DNA from: Candidatus Ornithomonoglobus merdipullorum
GTDB taxonomy: Bacteria; Bacillota; Clostridia; UBA1381
DNA: 52,088 nucleotides
NCBI GenBank assembly: GCA_018714695.1
Contig: DVNB01000046.1
Location: forward strand, 1 to 52,088
Reading direction: 5' to 3'
Positions 8,901 to 17,500 of this stretch are shown here, one piece after another. The stretch's first letter is position 1. Each line of letters starts with the position of its first letter. The position numbers and the translations under genes were made by a program. Below the pieces are notes generated by a model, which was given only the letters and a program-made list of their open reading frames with translations, was not told where the DNA came from and did not search any database.

Positions 8901-9360
8901 TCACCTCTGATATAGTGTTGTCATCATCCCATTCAACAGATGATATCTTGACCGGCAGCTCGGCTATATCACTTGATTGGAACACCTCCGGATACATGTC
9001 GTTAGGAGCCGCGCCCGCCTTAACGATCTCTTCCGATACCTTGTCCGGCTTTGCCTCTCTCATCCCATCAACAAGCGGAGCGAGCACATTTGCCTGTACC
9101 GTCTCGATAGGTGTCTTGTCCTCCTTATCAACCAGAGCCTTTATCCCATCAAAGAAGAATGATGCGGTAGCATCTGCGCCATAGTCATTCTCGTGTGTTC
9201 CGTCTACAGATGTGCCGCGCTGAGCACGGAAATAATAATCCGAGTATTTGCTGCTGTAGCCCGTCTCGCCCTTCTGCTGCCTTACCTCCTCGCATACCTC
9301 ACTGAGCCATTCGAGTGTGGGAGCGTTGAGATCAATAAACGCAACGTCTTTTGCTCCGTC
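5989..9360 (-). CDS. C-terminal part of a giant exported rhamnogalacturonan-acetylesterase-like protein (same frame as 9361-10608, after an in-frame TAG)
   Basis: The frame is open from 9360 to the TAA at 5989 (1,123 codons) and continues the frame of the gene upstream; only TAG at 9361-9363 separates them. A GTG at 9085-9087 could be called as a start, but it has no ribosome site. The first 60 codons finish the SGNH esterase: AFIDLNAPT, then DGTHENDYGA, the Asp-x-x-His block that completes the catalytic triad. Then come a concanavalin-like beta-sandwich (FSFYGVTYDGTRN...), an InlB-B-repeat-like segment (GMSFVNWKDSEGN), two CBM6/35-like modules (VYFAEAEEHKG... and YYVEDIANASV...), a Ser/Pro/Thr linker of three 16-residue repeats (6293-6436) and a C-terminal Ig-like domain. 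If TAG is a true stop, this part is untranslated and the gene is broken. If TAG is read through, the product is a 1,539-residue secreted enzyme. Confidence 0.8.
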   Translation of the reverse strand, partial: DGAKDVAFIDLNAPTLEWLSEVCEEVRQQKGETGYSSKYSDYYFRAQRGTSVDGTHENDYGADATASFFFDGIKALVDKEDKTPIETVQANVLAPLVDGMREAKPDKVSEEIVKAGAAPNDMYPEVFQSSDIAELPVKISSVEWDDDNTISEVTITKQESKLSMDSYGKLELIIRDADNEVKGTIFSTQVDNTWDDGSVNIFSVDGETNRLTGDIDTVYDEDAGDTFTAVVYKALDDEDEGLIFDETSGARIAYSDPYVETEVIAALVPNEDGEETENFSFYGVTYDGTRNIHGVNNWAVYGSSGGKDTTLHEENGRYYTNVIKDSNSTSFALSRKLSESVGTEGRVSVSVDLRTTGLGNMNIGLANQGTQFPDQTMYIISVDADGNVYAYGNNEESAAVLSTTEWTTVNAELDIDLGTITVTVGDNTVTSEVPAYRTTSVDVVPSSLSHMHIGMNTSNQPGGIQVSNLKVMKLRSREDLPVYTMEAVSDNESYGTVSCSTNGGEINTLVTVKAEPKAGMSFVNWKDSEGNIVSEEAEYTFRLRGNTSLRGCFGNNAVINAVDESGEVIQTIGEASGVPGEEYKVSALPQVIEKDGVFYELQLDGSGERTYTRSFTMGSDGDEIRTVTYARNEKMVYFAEAEEHKGNASSSGSEASNDENYSSGKAFRVDRTNLYSEYSDIELESDGYYTISIAYEGRGSNRSMGIYVDGEQIGTHATSGTERGIAEISLYLKAGTHTLQLRTSYNLSPTYDYVAITAERVGELSSYTVNAVDEYGRYIGELANGVGFIGDELTENVTAIIQGENGLYYKLDDDTVSEFKKQFTINGAEETVNVSYKTSEDNIVYYVEDIANASVSDTASGGMRGYVSGGSCAELATLSAGIYKFVVRYISDGNRNFVVRNMDSTLTAENNMLLSFINGNSEKNTEIVSDELILTEETTVGVSGYTNTLGRYNQSATIDYVYIIRTDVPAPSPVPAPTEAASPSPTATASPEATEAASPSPTATASPEATEEVSPSPTATASPDPEETEKPYPYTITECTVENGVLTVTTAGDGEPREAVMFVAYYDRENRLAGIRLEDVTETENEFVKTFDSALADGAERLKVIIWDKNTQAPYAKLYETEL
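6293..6436 (-). repeat. Three tandem 48-bp repeats encoding a Pro/Ser/Thr linker
   Basis: Units 6293-6340, 6341-6388 and 6389-6436 each encode a 16-residue unit of the type SPSPTATASPEATE. They form the linker between the carbohydrate-binding modules and the C-terminal domain of the esterase-like protein. The near-identical copies could change number by slippage, altering linker length in frame. Confidence 0.85.
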
Positions 9361-10608
9361 CTAGGTAATGCCTTCAGCTATCTTGCCGTCAGCCCACTCA
9401 TATACCGCGTCCGAAATGCTCGTTCCGCCCTCTTCCTTGACCTTAGCCGCAAACTCCTTTGCAAGATCTATACCTCCGCAGATAAGAAGCTCTGTATAAT
9501 ATCTTGCCGCCTTTGAAAAACCGCTGAGCGTTGACGACCACGTATTAGTTCCCGAATCGTACTGCGACGAATTATGACGGTCTATCGGTCCCACATACAC
9601 CATATACGCGCCCTTACTGTGCGCCCACTCATAGTATTCTGCAAGATACTGCACATACCCTGCCGGCCCGTCGTTTTTATGATTATGGCCGTACTGCAGG
9701 TATATGTAATCTCCTGCCTTTATATTCTCCTTGCAGAGGTTAAAATAGCTCATCGCATTTGCCGCAATACCGCCGTCGCCCTGATTTACCAGCGCCACAT
9801 CCTTCGGCAGATACTTCGAAAGATACTGAGCCGTTCCGCCGTAATTCTGCAGCGGGAAATACGGCAGGACCATAGGATAATCACATCCGGTAGAATCGTC
9901 ATAGCACCAAATCGTCGTTGCCGGTTCGATCTTCTCCACCTCTATCGATGAGATCGCGGCATTCTCTCCGACTACCATAACATTGAGCTTATCATCATCA
10001 TACGTTATAGTCCCGCCCGCGGCCCTGTCCTTTACCAGCACACTCTGGACTGTAGCCGTAAACTCCACAAGCTCCGTTTCTCCCGCCGCTATCGTCTTAT
10101 CCGTAACGATCGGATGCCTGCGCTCTGAATAAACATTTACCGACTCCGCAGGCTGTGATTCGTCAAGCGTTGTAACGTATACTTTAACGCTGTAATATCC
10201 GTTATTTTCCGCCGCCATGGAAAAGCGTATCGGATAAAGACCGTCTATCTGCCCCTCAGGCAGCTCGCCTATGCCTATACGGTCATCTGAAGCCTCGCTT
10301 CCGCTTCCCGCAGCAGTATATGTATAATACTGACCCTTTTTAGCTGTTACTCCGTCCTCATGATTTTTCAGCTTATAATCATTTTCGTTCTGGCCGTAAA
10401 GTCCGAACCTTAGTCCATCCTCCTCATTTGAATTATACTCTGTTTCGGGTGTGACACTGTAATACCCCGATTCCGTTGTCTGTCCGACCGGTCCGAAGTC
10501 AAACCTCCATGCGTCTCCCGTCTCCGCCGCAGGTACAACGGCAGGCATCGCTCCTATGCACCCTGCAAATACCGCAGCCGACAGCAGACCGGATAATACT
10601 TTTTTCAT
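9361..10608 (-). CDS. N-terminal part of exported SGNH/rhamnogalacturonan-acetylesterase-like protein, ending at an in-frame TAG
   Basis: This 415-codon part has a signal peptide (MKKVLSGLLSAAVFAGCIGA... cleaved near VPAAE), a beta-sandwich N-terminal module (about 30-225) and most of an SGNH hydrolase. Block I is CYDDSTG with the expected nucleophile Ser239 (Asp replaces the usual Gly of GDS). Block II is NQGDGG near 277. Block III is QYGHNH near 307. Family members remove acetyl groups from pectic rhamnogalacturonan. The catalytic Asp-x-x-His lies 54-57 codons after the TAG, so this part alone should be inactive. The start at 10608 is fixed by AAGGAGG ten bases upstream; an in-frame start at 10647 is rejected. 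A perfect TATAAT (10672-10677, minus) with no clear -35 lies about 65 bp upstream of the start. Confidence 0.85.
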   Translation of the reverse strand: MKKVLSGLLSAAVFAGCIGAMPAVVPAAETGDAWRFDFGPVGQTTESGYYSVTPETEYNSNEEDGLRFGLYGQNENDYKLKNHEDGVTAKKGQYYTYTAAGSGSEASDDRIGIGELPEGQIDGLYPIRFSMAAENNGYYSVKVYVTTLDESQPAESVNVYSERRHPIVTDKTIAAGETELVEFTATVQSVLVKDRAAGGTITYDDDKLNVMVVGENAAISSIEVEKIEPATTIWCYDDSTGCDYPMVLPYFPLQNYGGTAQYLSKYLPKDVALVNQGDGGIAANAMSYFNLCKENIKAGDYIYLQYGHNHKNDGPAGYVQYLAEYYEWAHSKGAYMVYVGPIDRHNSSQYDSGTNTWSSTLSGFSKAARYYTELLICGGIDLAKEFAAKVKEEGGTSISDAVYEWADGKIAEGIT

Positions 10609-10671
10609 TCTTCTAAATCCTCCTTTGTGATCGGTAAGATCAAGCAATAAAATTTTTATTTCTAATATAAT

Positions 10672-10677
10672 ATTATA
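10672..10677 (-). promoter_or_regulatory. Candidate -10 box of the esterase gene
   Basis: A perfect TATAAT on the minus strand 64 bp upstream of the ATG at 10608. The position 17 bp further upstream reads GGTCGT, a poor -35. A missing -35 would fit dependence on an activator such as the nearby AraC-type protein, which is inference. Confidence 0.4.
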
Positions 10678-10746
10678 CCACGAACGAAGAGATCACGACC
10701 TTTGTTTTTTTACACTGTTTCACGATAATCTTAAATATTTAAATAT

Positions 10747-10785
10747 AAAAAAAGATACGGCACATTTTTCGCCGCATCCTTTTTA
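10747..10785 (-). terminator. Terminator of the SLH/cohesin/dockerin operon
   Basis: After the stop at 10816 the minus strand reads GGATGCGGC, a loop, then GCCGTATC and seven U (A-run 10747-10753). The stem includes G-U pairs. Confidence 0.8.
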
Positions 10786-10815
10786 TATTTACCTATTTTA
10801 TGAGAAGGAAAAGCC

Positions 10816-12063
10816 TCATATGTCCGCGCCGTCAAGCCGCAGCAGTATCACTGCCGCCTCAGCACGTGTGGATATTCCGTCAGGACGGAACGTTCCGTCC
10901 TCGAATCCGTTTATGATACCGGCTGACGCAAGGGCATCCACCGCATCCTTTGCCCAGTCCGATACCGACTCTCTATCTGTAAAATCCATCATTCCTGTAG
11001 CTGATATCTGCACACAGCGCGCCGCCATCACAGCCAGTTCTTCACGCGTAATGCTGCTGTCGGGGCGGAAATACGCTCCGTCTCCAAGCGCTATCCCCTC
11101 GGCATAAGCAGCCGTGACATACGGTGCATACCATGCGTTAGTTGGGACATCCTCAAAAATACGGAGCACCGTATTTGTATTTAGTCCCATAAGGTCTACA
11201 AGCATTTTTGTAAACTGAGCTCTCGTTACAGCTTCCTCCGGTCTGAAGGTGCCGTCATCAAAGCCGTTTATGAGTCCGCGTCCCGCAAGCTCGATTATAC
11301 TGTCCTCAGCCCAATGTCCCGCTATATCCGAAAACTCGTTCTCCGGCTCCGAATCAGCCTCATCCGCCGGCCTTTCCGTCGCAGACGGCTGTTCCGTCTC
11401 TGACGGAGATCTTGTTGCAGACGGTCGTTCCGTCTCTGACGGAGACTCCGTTTCTGCCGGCTTTTCATTGGATCCGCTGCCGCCGCCGTTTGTCCCGGCT
11501 CCCCCTCCCGAGGCGGGGGAATGGGACGGAGAGAGAGTTGCCGAAGGCTCGTTAGTCTCGCCTTCTTCTGCTTCTTCTATGCCCGGAAGCGATATGCTTA
11601 TTTTATATTCGTTCTCTTCACTGTCCAGATCTACGGTCGTATAAAGCGTGGTGACAGTCAGCTCGGCAGTGCCGGAAGCGTTTTCAGCCGCCCCGAGCGT
11701 GACCGAGATGATATCGCCGCCGCCCTCAAACGTCACATCGTTCAGTGCAAAGGCTTTGAATTCACCGGGATCATCCTCATAAGAGCTCATATACGCGCTC
11801 TCATAAAGTGTTCCCGTCTCAACACCGCCTACCAGGATCTTATCCTCGGGATAAGTGATCCGAACTTCAGCGCCGTTTGCCGCGGTATCCGCGGGCAGAC
11901 TGAATCGGATCGTTATCCGGTCATCGGCGGACGCGAGCTTGCTCTTGTCATAGCTCACGGCTATAGGCTCTGCAGCTGCCTGTTCGGCGCGGACCGGATT
12001 TTGGACAGAGCACAGAATTACCGCCGCAAGAGCAAGCGCCGCGAAATTCTTTACTTTTATCAT
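10816..12063 (-). CDS. Cell-surface protein: cohesin-like domain plus three SLH domains
   Basis: A 415-residue exported protein. It has a signal peptide (MIKVKNFAALALAAVILCSV... to VRAEQ), then a cohesin-like beta-sandwich (about 28-160; ITIRFSLPADTAANGAEVRITYP... GTAELTVTTLYTT). A Gly- and Ser/Pro/Glu/Thr-rich linker with near-repeats of SPSETE(R/Q)PSAT follows (about 165-235). Three S-layer homology domains end the protein: FSDIAGHWAEDSI, FEDVPTNAWYAPYV and FTDRESVSDWAKDAV. SLH domains bind pyruvylated secondary wall polymer in known systems, so this is a plausible anchor. It starts 33 nt after the three-cohesin gene and is last in the transcript. Anchoring the dockerin protein through the cohesin-like domain is an inference; the domain is divergent and may only have the cohesin fold. 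Confidence 0.88.
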   Translation of the reverse strand: MIKVKNFAALALAAVILCSVQNPVRAEQAAAEPIAVSYDKSKLASADDRITIRFSLPADTAANGAEVRITYPEDKILVGGVETGTLYESAYMSSYEDDPGEFKAFALNDVTFEGGGDIISVTLGAAENASGTAELTVTTLYTTVDLDSEENEYKISISLPGIEEAEEGETNEPSATLSPSHSPASGGGAGTNGGGSGSNEKPAETESPSETERPSATRSPSETEQPSATERPADEADSEPENEFSDIAGHWAEDSIIELAGRGLINGFDDGTFRPEEAVTRAQFTKMLVDLMGLNTNTVLRIFEDVPTNAWYAPYVTAAYAEGIALGDGAYFRPDSSITREELAVMAARCVQISATGMMDFTDRESVSDWAKDAVDALASAGIINGFEDGTFRPDGISTRAEAAVILLRLDGADI

Positions 12064-12096
12064 TTATCGTTCCTTTCCGCTCCGCCCCGAGCTTTA

Positions 12097-14421
12097 TCAA
12101 TACGCGTATTCTATATGAGCACCCGTGAACGGGATCATTCCGTCAAGCGAGTTCCATACGAACACCCTGCACTCCTCGTTTGCCGTGTCAGCGTCTACTG
12201 TCACCGGCTCTGCCGCATCGCTTGAAACTATGCTCATCGATACCGGTATGCCGTCCTCGTAGAGTGCGATTATTACCGTCTGCGGCACTGCCGATCCGCG
12301 CAGATCATTTATATCCACCGTATAGGAAGCATCTGCCCTTGTGACTGTGATCTCTATCCCAACATACTGAACATACAGAGCTTCCGCCATTGCAAGCGTG
12401 TCATAATTCTCAACATCCGCTCTCATCGCTTCGTTCAAAGCATCATACGCGGCTCTTGCTGCGTCTATAAGCTCTTTCTTTTCAACCGCATTGTCGGCAG
12501 TTACAGCGCCAATGGCGCTTATCGAAGCTTCAACGGAATTGATCTGTGCCTCAAGAGCCGCAAAGCTTTCAAGGAACGCTTCCGCGCTTACACCCTCATT
12601 CAACACTACAGCCGACTTCTGGCTCTCGGTAAGAGCTCTGTAAGCCTCAGCAGCCGCCTTGGCATCAGCATAATTGTCTGCCGCTGCGGTAACAACCGCA
12701 TTGACAGCCGACGCCGCATCCTCTACCTGCTTTGTAAGAGCAGCGACCGTCTCTTCGGCAGCCGTCAGCTTGTCGTAATTTGTCACATTAGCCTTTGCAG
12801 CGTCAGTGAGCGAGCCATACATTGCTCGTGCCGCCTCCACTGCTGCCTTTGAGTCAACGTATGTCTCGGCTGTCGGAGCAAGCGCTTCTATCGCCTCTAT
12901 TACCGCAGCCACATTGCCGAATGCGGCAGCCGCCGCAAGAAGCTTTTCATAATTATTTACGAGAGGTTTCTGATCATCTGTAAGAGCGTCATACGCATCC
13001 TTTGCAGCATTGTATGCAGCAAGCGCGTCGTTATAATTCTCGTCCGTTATTTCCTCGGGGATCGCGTTTATAAGAGTCTCAACGTTTTCTACAGCCTCAG
13101 ATACAGCATTTCCGTATACCGTTATATCCTTGTTCGCGCTGCTCATAAGCGGAAGTGCCGCGATATCCTCAAAGCTCAGCTGAGCCGTGCCCTCCGCGTT
13201 TTCCGCGGGCTTCAAGTCGAATGAAAACAGTTCTGTATCTCCGCTCAGCGTCTTTGTATTATCTGTGCACACGAGCACAAATCTTATATTTCCGTCTTCC
13301 ATGAGCCTTGCAGTGCTCGTTATACCGTTCGAATTTACGGCTTCGTTTATTTTTATCGAATCCGCAACATAGCGAAGCATGCTGTTATCATATTTAACGT
13401 CGAACTGTATTCCCTGCTGCGCCTCCATGCTGCCCGCCTTTACCGACACATGCATCACATCGCTTGCAGTGAGCGTGTCATTGTCACACTCAAATGAGAG
13501 CACTCCGGTCCCGGCTATATTGACCTGCGGCATCGTGAACACCATATTATCGGGTGACGAAATAAAATTTGATGCGGTGACTGTTGCATCCCCCACACTG
13601 ATCACCTTAAACGTCGCTGTGGCAACAGTCCCGCTTATATCAACAGGCTGTGCGTCTGATGATACCCAAACATAATTGACCTTGGTATTGTCCTGACCGT
13701 TTACAGCTACTCCGCCCAGTCCTTCGTTTGCAAACTCACCGCCAACAAATTCAAGAACAGACGGATCAAAATCAAGATCGAACTGCATAGCATTAAACGC
13801 TGCCGTCTCGGATGCGGATATCGTATATGTCACGGTATCTCCGACCGATGGAGTCGGATTATCGACCGCAGCCTCAAGCTCATGTGTCGGAGCCTGAGCC
13901 TCCGTGACTGTTATCTTATCCGGGAAAACAGATACCATAGCTGTACGGTCTAATACATTTGCAACATAACTGTTCGCGGGATCAAAGTCAAAAAGACTGC
14001 TGTAATCGCCCGGCTCCGCGTCAGCCTTTACACGGAATTCCACCGTAAAAAACTCTGTGTCCGTTATATTATAATCATTGTCAAATCCTACAACAGCGGT
14101 CACCTGTCCGCGCTGAGTTTCGTCGTCGATGTCCACTACTTTATTCGTGACGAACGGGAACTGAGAATATTCAAAATTCATCAGATCTCCCTCTTCGTAC
14201 GTTACATATTCAAGGACCTCGGGATCGTAATACAATCTGTAATATGCCGCATTCACGTTTTCGGCACCGTCGACCTTGACTGTAACTGTGATATTTTCAC
14301 CCTGCGCAGCAGTGGTCTTATCGGCGCTTACCGAAGCGGTCACTTCGTTCGCCGCAAATGCCGGCGTAAAGTTTGCCGCGAGACATGCCGCGGCAAACAG
14401 TGCTGTTATTCTTTTCTTCAT
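12097..14421 (-). CDS. Exported scaffold-like protein with three cohesin(-like) domains and four FIVAR-like helical repeats
   Basis: 774 residues. A signal peptide (MKKRITALFAAACLAANFTPAFA) is followed by three tandem cohesin-type sandwiches at about 25-172, 175-308 and 309-435. Typical strand patterns are visible: YYRLYYDPEVLEYV, MQFDLDFDPSVLEFV, IQFDVKYDNSMLRYV. Four helical repeats of about 60 residues follow (435-685), of the type YDALTDDQKPLVNNYEKL, resembling FIVAR modules. The C-terminal 90 residues form an Ig-like domain ending VFVWNSLDGMIPF, similar to the C-terminus of the esterase at 5989. Cohesins bind dockerins; the next upstream gene ends in a dockerin. There is no SLH or sortase motif here, so surface retention would need a partner such as the SLH protein downstream. 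Start set by GGAGA upstream of 14421. Confidence is high for domains, moderate for true cohesin function. Confidence 0.88.
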   Translation of the reverse strand: MKKRITALFAAACLAANFTPAFAANEVTASVSADKTTAAQGENITVTVKVDGAENVNAAYYRLYYDPEVLEYVTYEEGDLMNFEYSQFPFVTNKVVDIDDETQRGQVTAVVGFDNDYNITDTEFFTVEFRVKADAEPGDYSSLFDFDPANSYVANVLDRTAMVSVFPDKITVTEAQAPTHELEAAVDNPTPSVGDTVTYTISASETAAFNAMQFDLDFDPSVLEFVGGEFANEGLGGVAVNGQDNTKVNYVWVSSDAQPVDISGTVATATFKVISVGDATVTASNFISSPDNMVFTMPQVNIAGTGVLSFECDNDTLTASDVMHVSVKAGSMEAQQGIQFDVKYDNSMLRYVADSIKINEAVNSNGITSTARLMEDGNIRFVLVCTDNTKTLSGDTELFSFDLKPAENAEGTAQLSFEDIAALPLMSSANKDITVYGNAVSEAVENVETLINAIPEEITDENYNDALAAYNAAKDAYDALTDDQKPLVNNYEKLLAAAAAFGNVAAVIEAIEALAPTAETYVDSKAAVEAARAMYGSLTDAAKANVTNYDKLTAAEETVAALTKQVEDAASAVNAVVTAAADNYADAKAAAEAYRALTESQKSAVVLNEGVSAEAFLESFAALEAQINSVEASISAIGAVTADNAVEKKELIDAARAAYDALNEAMRADVENYDTLAMAEALYVQYVGIEITVTRADASYTVDINDLRGSAVPQTVIIALYEDGIPVSMSIVSSDAAEPVTVDADTANEECRVFVWNSLDGMIPFTGAHIEYAY

Positions 14422-14439
14422 GCTGTTCTCCTTTCCATT

Positions 14440-14498
14440 CGGAGCGTCAGCTCCGGAATTATGGTAATACAGGCTGTGAATGGATCACTCACAGCCTG
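14440..14498 (-). promoter_or_regulatory. Two tandem intercistronic hairpins between dockerin and cohesin genes
   Basis: A perfect 10-bp stem (14470-14479 with 14489-14498, CAGGCTGTGA / TCACAGCCTG) and a second stem (14440-14445 with 14450-14455, CGGAGC / GCTCCG) lie in the 98-nt gap. Neither is followed by a U-tract, so they look like mRNA processing or stability elements rather than terminators. The second sits just before the ribosome site of the cohesin gene. Confidence 0.6.
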
Positions 14499-14519
14499 CA
14501 AATTCAGGTCCTGAACTTA

Positions 14520-17500
14520 TCAATCCCAGTTGGCAACTATTTCGATAAGATCGAATACATTTACGCTTCCGTCTCCGTTAACATCACATGCCGCTGTCTG
14601 AGCATCTGTGTAACCGTCGCCTCTGCCAAGGATCATCTGGAGAACCATATTAAAGTCTATAGTATTTACAACTCCGTCGCCGTCAACATCCTGTGAAGGT
14701 CTTGTAAGCTCCGCGATCTTCTCTTCAGCCGCTGTGAGCTTATCCTCGTCCGTCACATAGAGCTTAGCTGTATCGTTAAGAGCGTTGAATGCCTCTCTCG
14801 CCGCTTCAGCCTTAGTCTTTGCATCCTCAACGTTTTCAGCTGTTATCTCATCGGCTGCCGGAACAGCGTCGATAAGAGCATTTACAGCATTAGCCGCCTC
14901 TATAGCTTCCTGTACCGAATCAAATGCCGCATATGCCTTTTCAGCCTCAACAAGCACCGCATAATTTGATACCATGAGCTGCTGCTCTGACGTAAGAGCA
15001 TCGTATGAATCTCTTGCCGCAATTATAGCTGCGCCGGAATTCTCCGTAACTGTGCCTATAGCGTTTATAAGACCTACAGTCTCTACTACCGGACCAAGCT
15101 TTTCGAGATCAGATGCGAGCTGTTCAAGCTTCGTCTCAACTGCAGTGCTTGCAAGCATAGGCGATTGCTCTGTTCCGAGGTTCGGATACTTAGCGTCAAG
15201 AGCGTCCATCTTAGCCTTTGCTCCGTCATAAGCAGCCTTTGCCGCATCATAATTTTCAACGGTCACAGCACCGTTATACTGATTGTATATTGCAAGATTT
15301 TCTGTATTGATCACCGCAGCTTCAGCCTGAGCTGCCGCTACCGAGTCATAACGTGCCTTTTTGCTGTCAAGCATTTCTTTCGAGCTGGAAACTGCATTCT
15401 GCTGCTCTGCAGTAAATCCGTTATAGCTTTCCGCAAGTGCATTGTAAGCGTTTATAAATGCTGTCATAGCTTCCGCGTTTGTTGTGTAATCTACCTCCGC
15501 AAGATCTGATACGTCAGCTATAAATGTATCATAGCCCGATGCCGGATACGACTGCATAAGATGCGTGTAGAGCACGTACTGCTGTACATATTTTACCGAA
15601 TCGGCGTGATTTGCAGTTATATCGTCATAGATACCCGCAGCCTCATCAAGCGCTTTCTTAAGCGCCTCTGTATCTACAGGATCGGAATCGTTTATTGCCT
15701 TTGCCTCTAATACCTTGGTATCGAAGTCATATGCGGGCTTTATGATATCACATGTTGTGTTTATAGCTGCAAGCTTGGTTGTCTCGTTTCCGAAGCTGGA
15801 CGCTATGATATCGAGCTTAGCCTGCGCTGCCGTCTTCTCTGCCTCGTCCGCATCCTCCGACGCGATTGTCTCATTAAGACCGTCCACATAAGCGTTCACA
15901 GCATCTATCTTCGCAGCATAATCTTTATAGAGAGTTGTCGATGTTATATTCGGTATAGCGTTTACAGCATTAGCATAATTATCCGCCGTATCCTGCATAT
16001 ATGTTATCTGTGTCGCTTTGTCTGTAAAGAAGCCGCTTATAACGCTGTTTACATTCTCCTGTATAACGTCTATCGACTCGTCATACTGAGCCTTAAGCGT
16101 GCTGAACTCGGATGCGTCATTTACATACCACAGATTCTCCGTCTCATTATAAGCAAGGCTTATATCGAGAGCATTTGCGCTTTCGATTATGCTCCATGCG
16201 CTCTTCCACTGGTCGAGAGAAGAATCAACAAATGCGAGCATCGAATCCGAGCTTGACGGATAGAGCTGTGTAAAGTAGTTGATCGTTTCAACGTCATCCT
16301 GATAGATGAAGTTCATGTTCTGCTTAGCAGTATTTACAGCGTTAACGAGTGAATCGTATGCCTCTCTGTCGGCATCGATCGAAGCCTCATCCGTATAAGG
16401 TGTGGTTGAAAGCTTGTTATAAAGCTCTTCGATAAGACCTGTCAGTCTGTCCACCTCAGCCTGAGCCGCAGCCTCTACCTCTTCTTTTGCAGCCTCTATA
16501 GCCATATCTTCATCAAACTCAGCCTTGAGCTTGCTTTCGATAAGCGTATCGAGCTTAGTGTACGCAGCCTCCACCGTATTGTTTACCCACGGTTCCTCAT
16601 ACTCTGCCTCAGGATCAAACCCATTCGTCTTGCCTGTTGCATTAGTATACTGTTTTTCAAATTCAGCCTTTGCGTTATCATATGCCTTCTTCGCCTCAGT
16701 TGCTGCATCGCGAACATTCTTTGTGTTCTTAGCTGCCTCTGAATTATTATCAGCTGATACCTTATCGCCGTCATACTCTACGAGTGATGTATCATAATAA
16801 TCGATCGTATCCGGATAGAGCGAATCAAGAGTCTCTCTTATAGCGTCTTCGGTGTATTCATTGATCGTCTCGTAAGTCGCGCCCTGACCGCTATATATGA
16901 AATCGATCTCTGCCTGGATAGCGTTCGCATAAGCCAGACCCTTGCTTGCAAAGTCGTCTATTGCCTTCTTGTAGTTGAGAAGAACATTATACGTGTTCTC
17001 AATGTTTGTAAAGATATCCGATTTTGCTCCGTCATTTACGACCGGCTCACCGTCTTTATTAAGGCTTACGGTACCGTTTATCTTTTTGTTTACATCGTCA
17101 TATGCCTTTGCAGCATTATAGAAATCATTCGTATAATCATCTATATCTGCTGCGGAATTGTATGTGAGCGATGCCGCATAGTCGAGACAATCCTGAGCCT
17201 TATCATCATAGATCGCCTGCATAGCGTTGATGTTCTCTTCCTCATAGCCCGCCATTGTTTCCTCATAGCCTGCGAGGATCTCACCGTACGCCTTATTGTC
17301 TGCGTTCATATCGGCATTATCAACATACTTCTTCGCATTTGTCTTCAAAGCATCATATCTGTAACGCGCTATCTTTACAGCTGATACCCATTCAATATTA
17401 TTGCCAGCTTCTAAATCTTCTATTTTATCTATCGCATCTCTTGCCGCAGCCGTTATAGCCTCTGCCGTTTCCGACATAAGCTCCTCTGCCAATCCGATAT

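Noticed and set aside
9085-9087. GTG start giving a separate 1,032-residue protein
   Set aside because: No ribosome site; the same frame runs upstream through the esterase catalytic Asp-x-x-His block to the TAG at 9361, so this is the continuation of the upstream gene.
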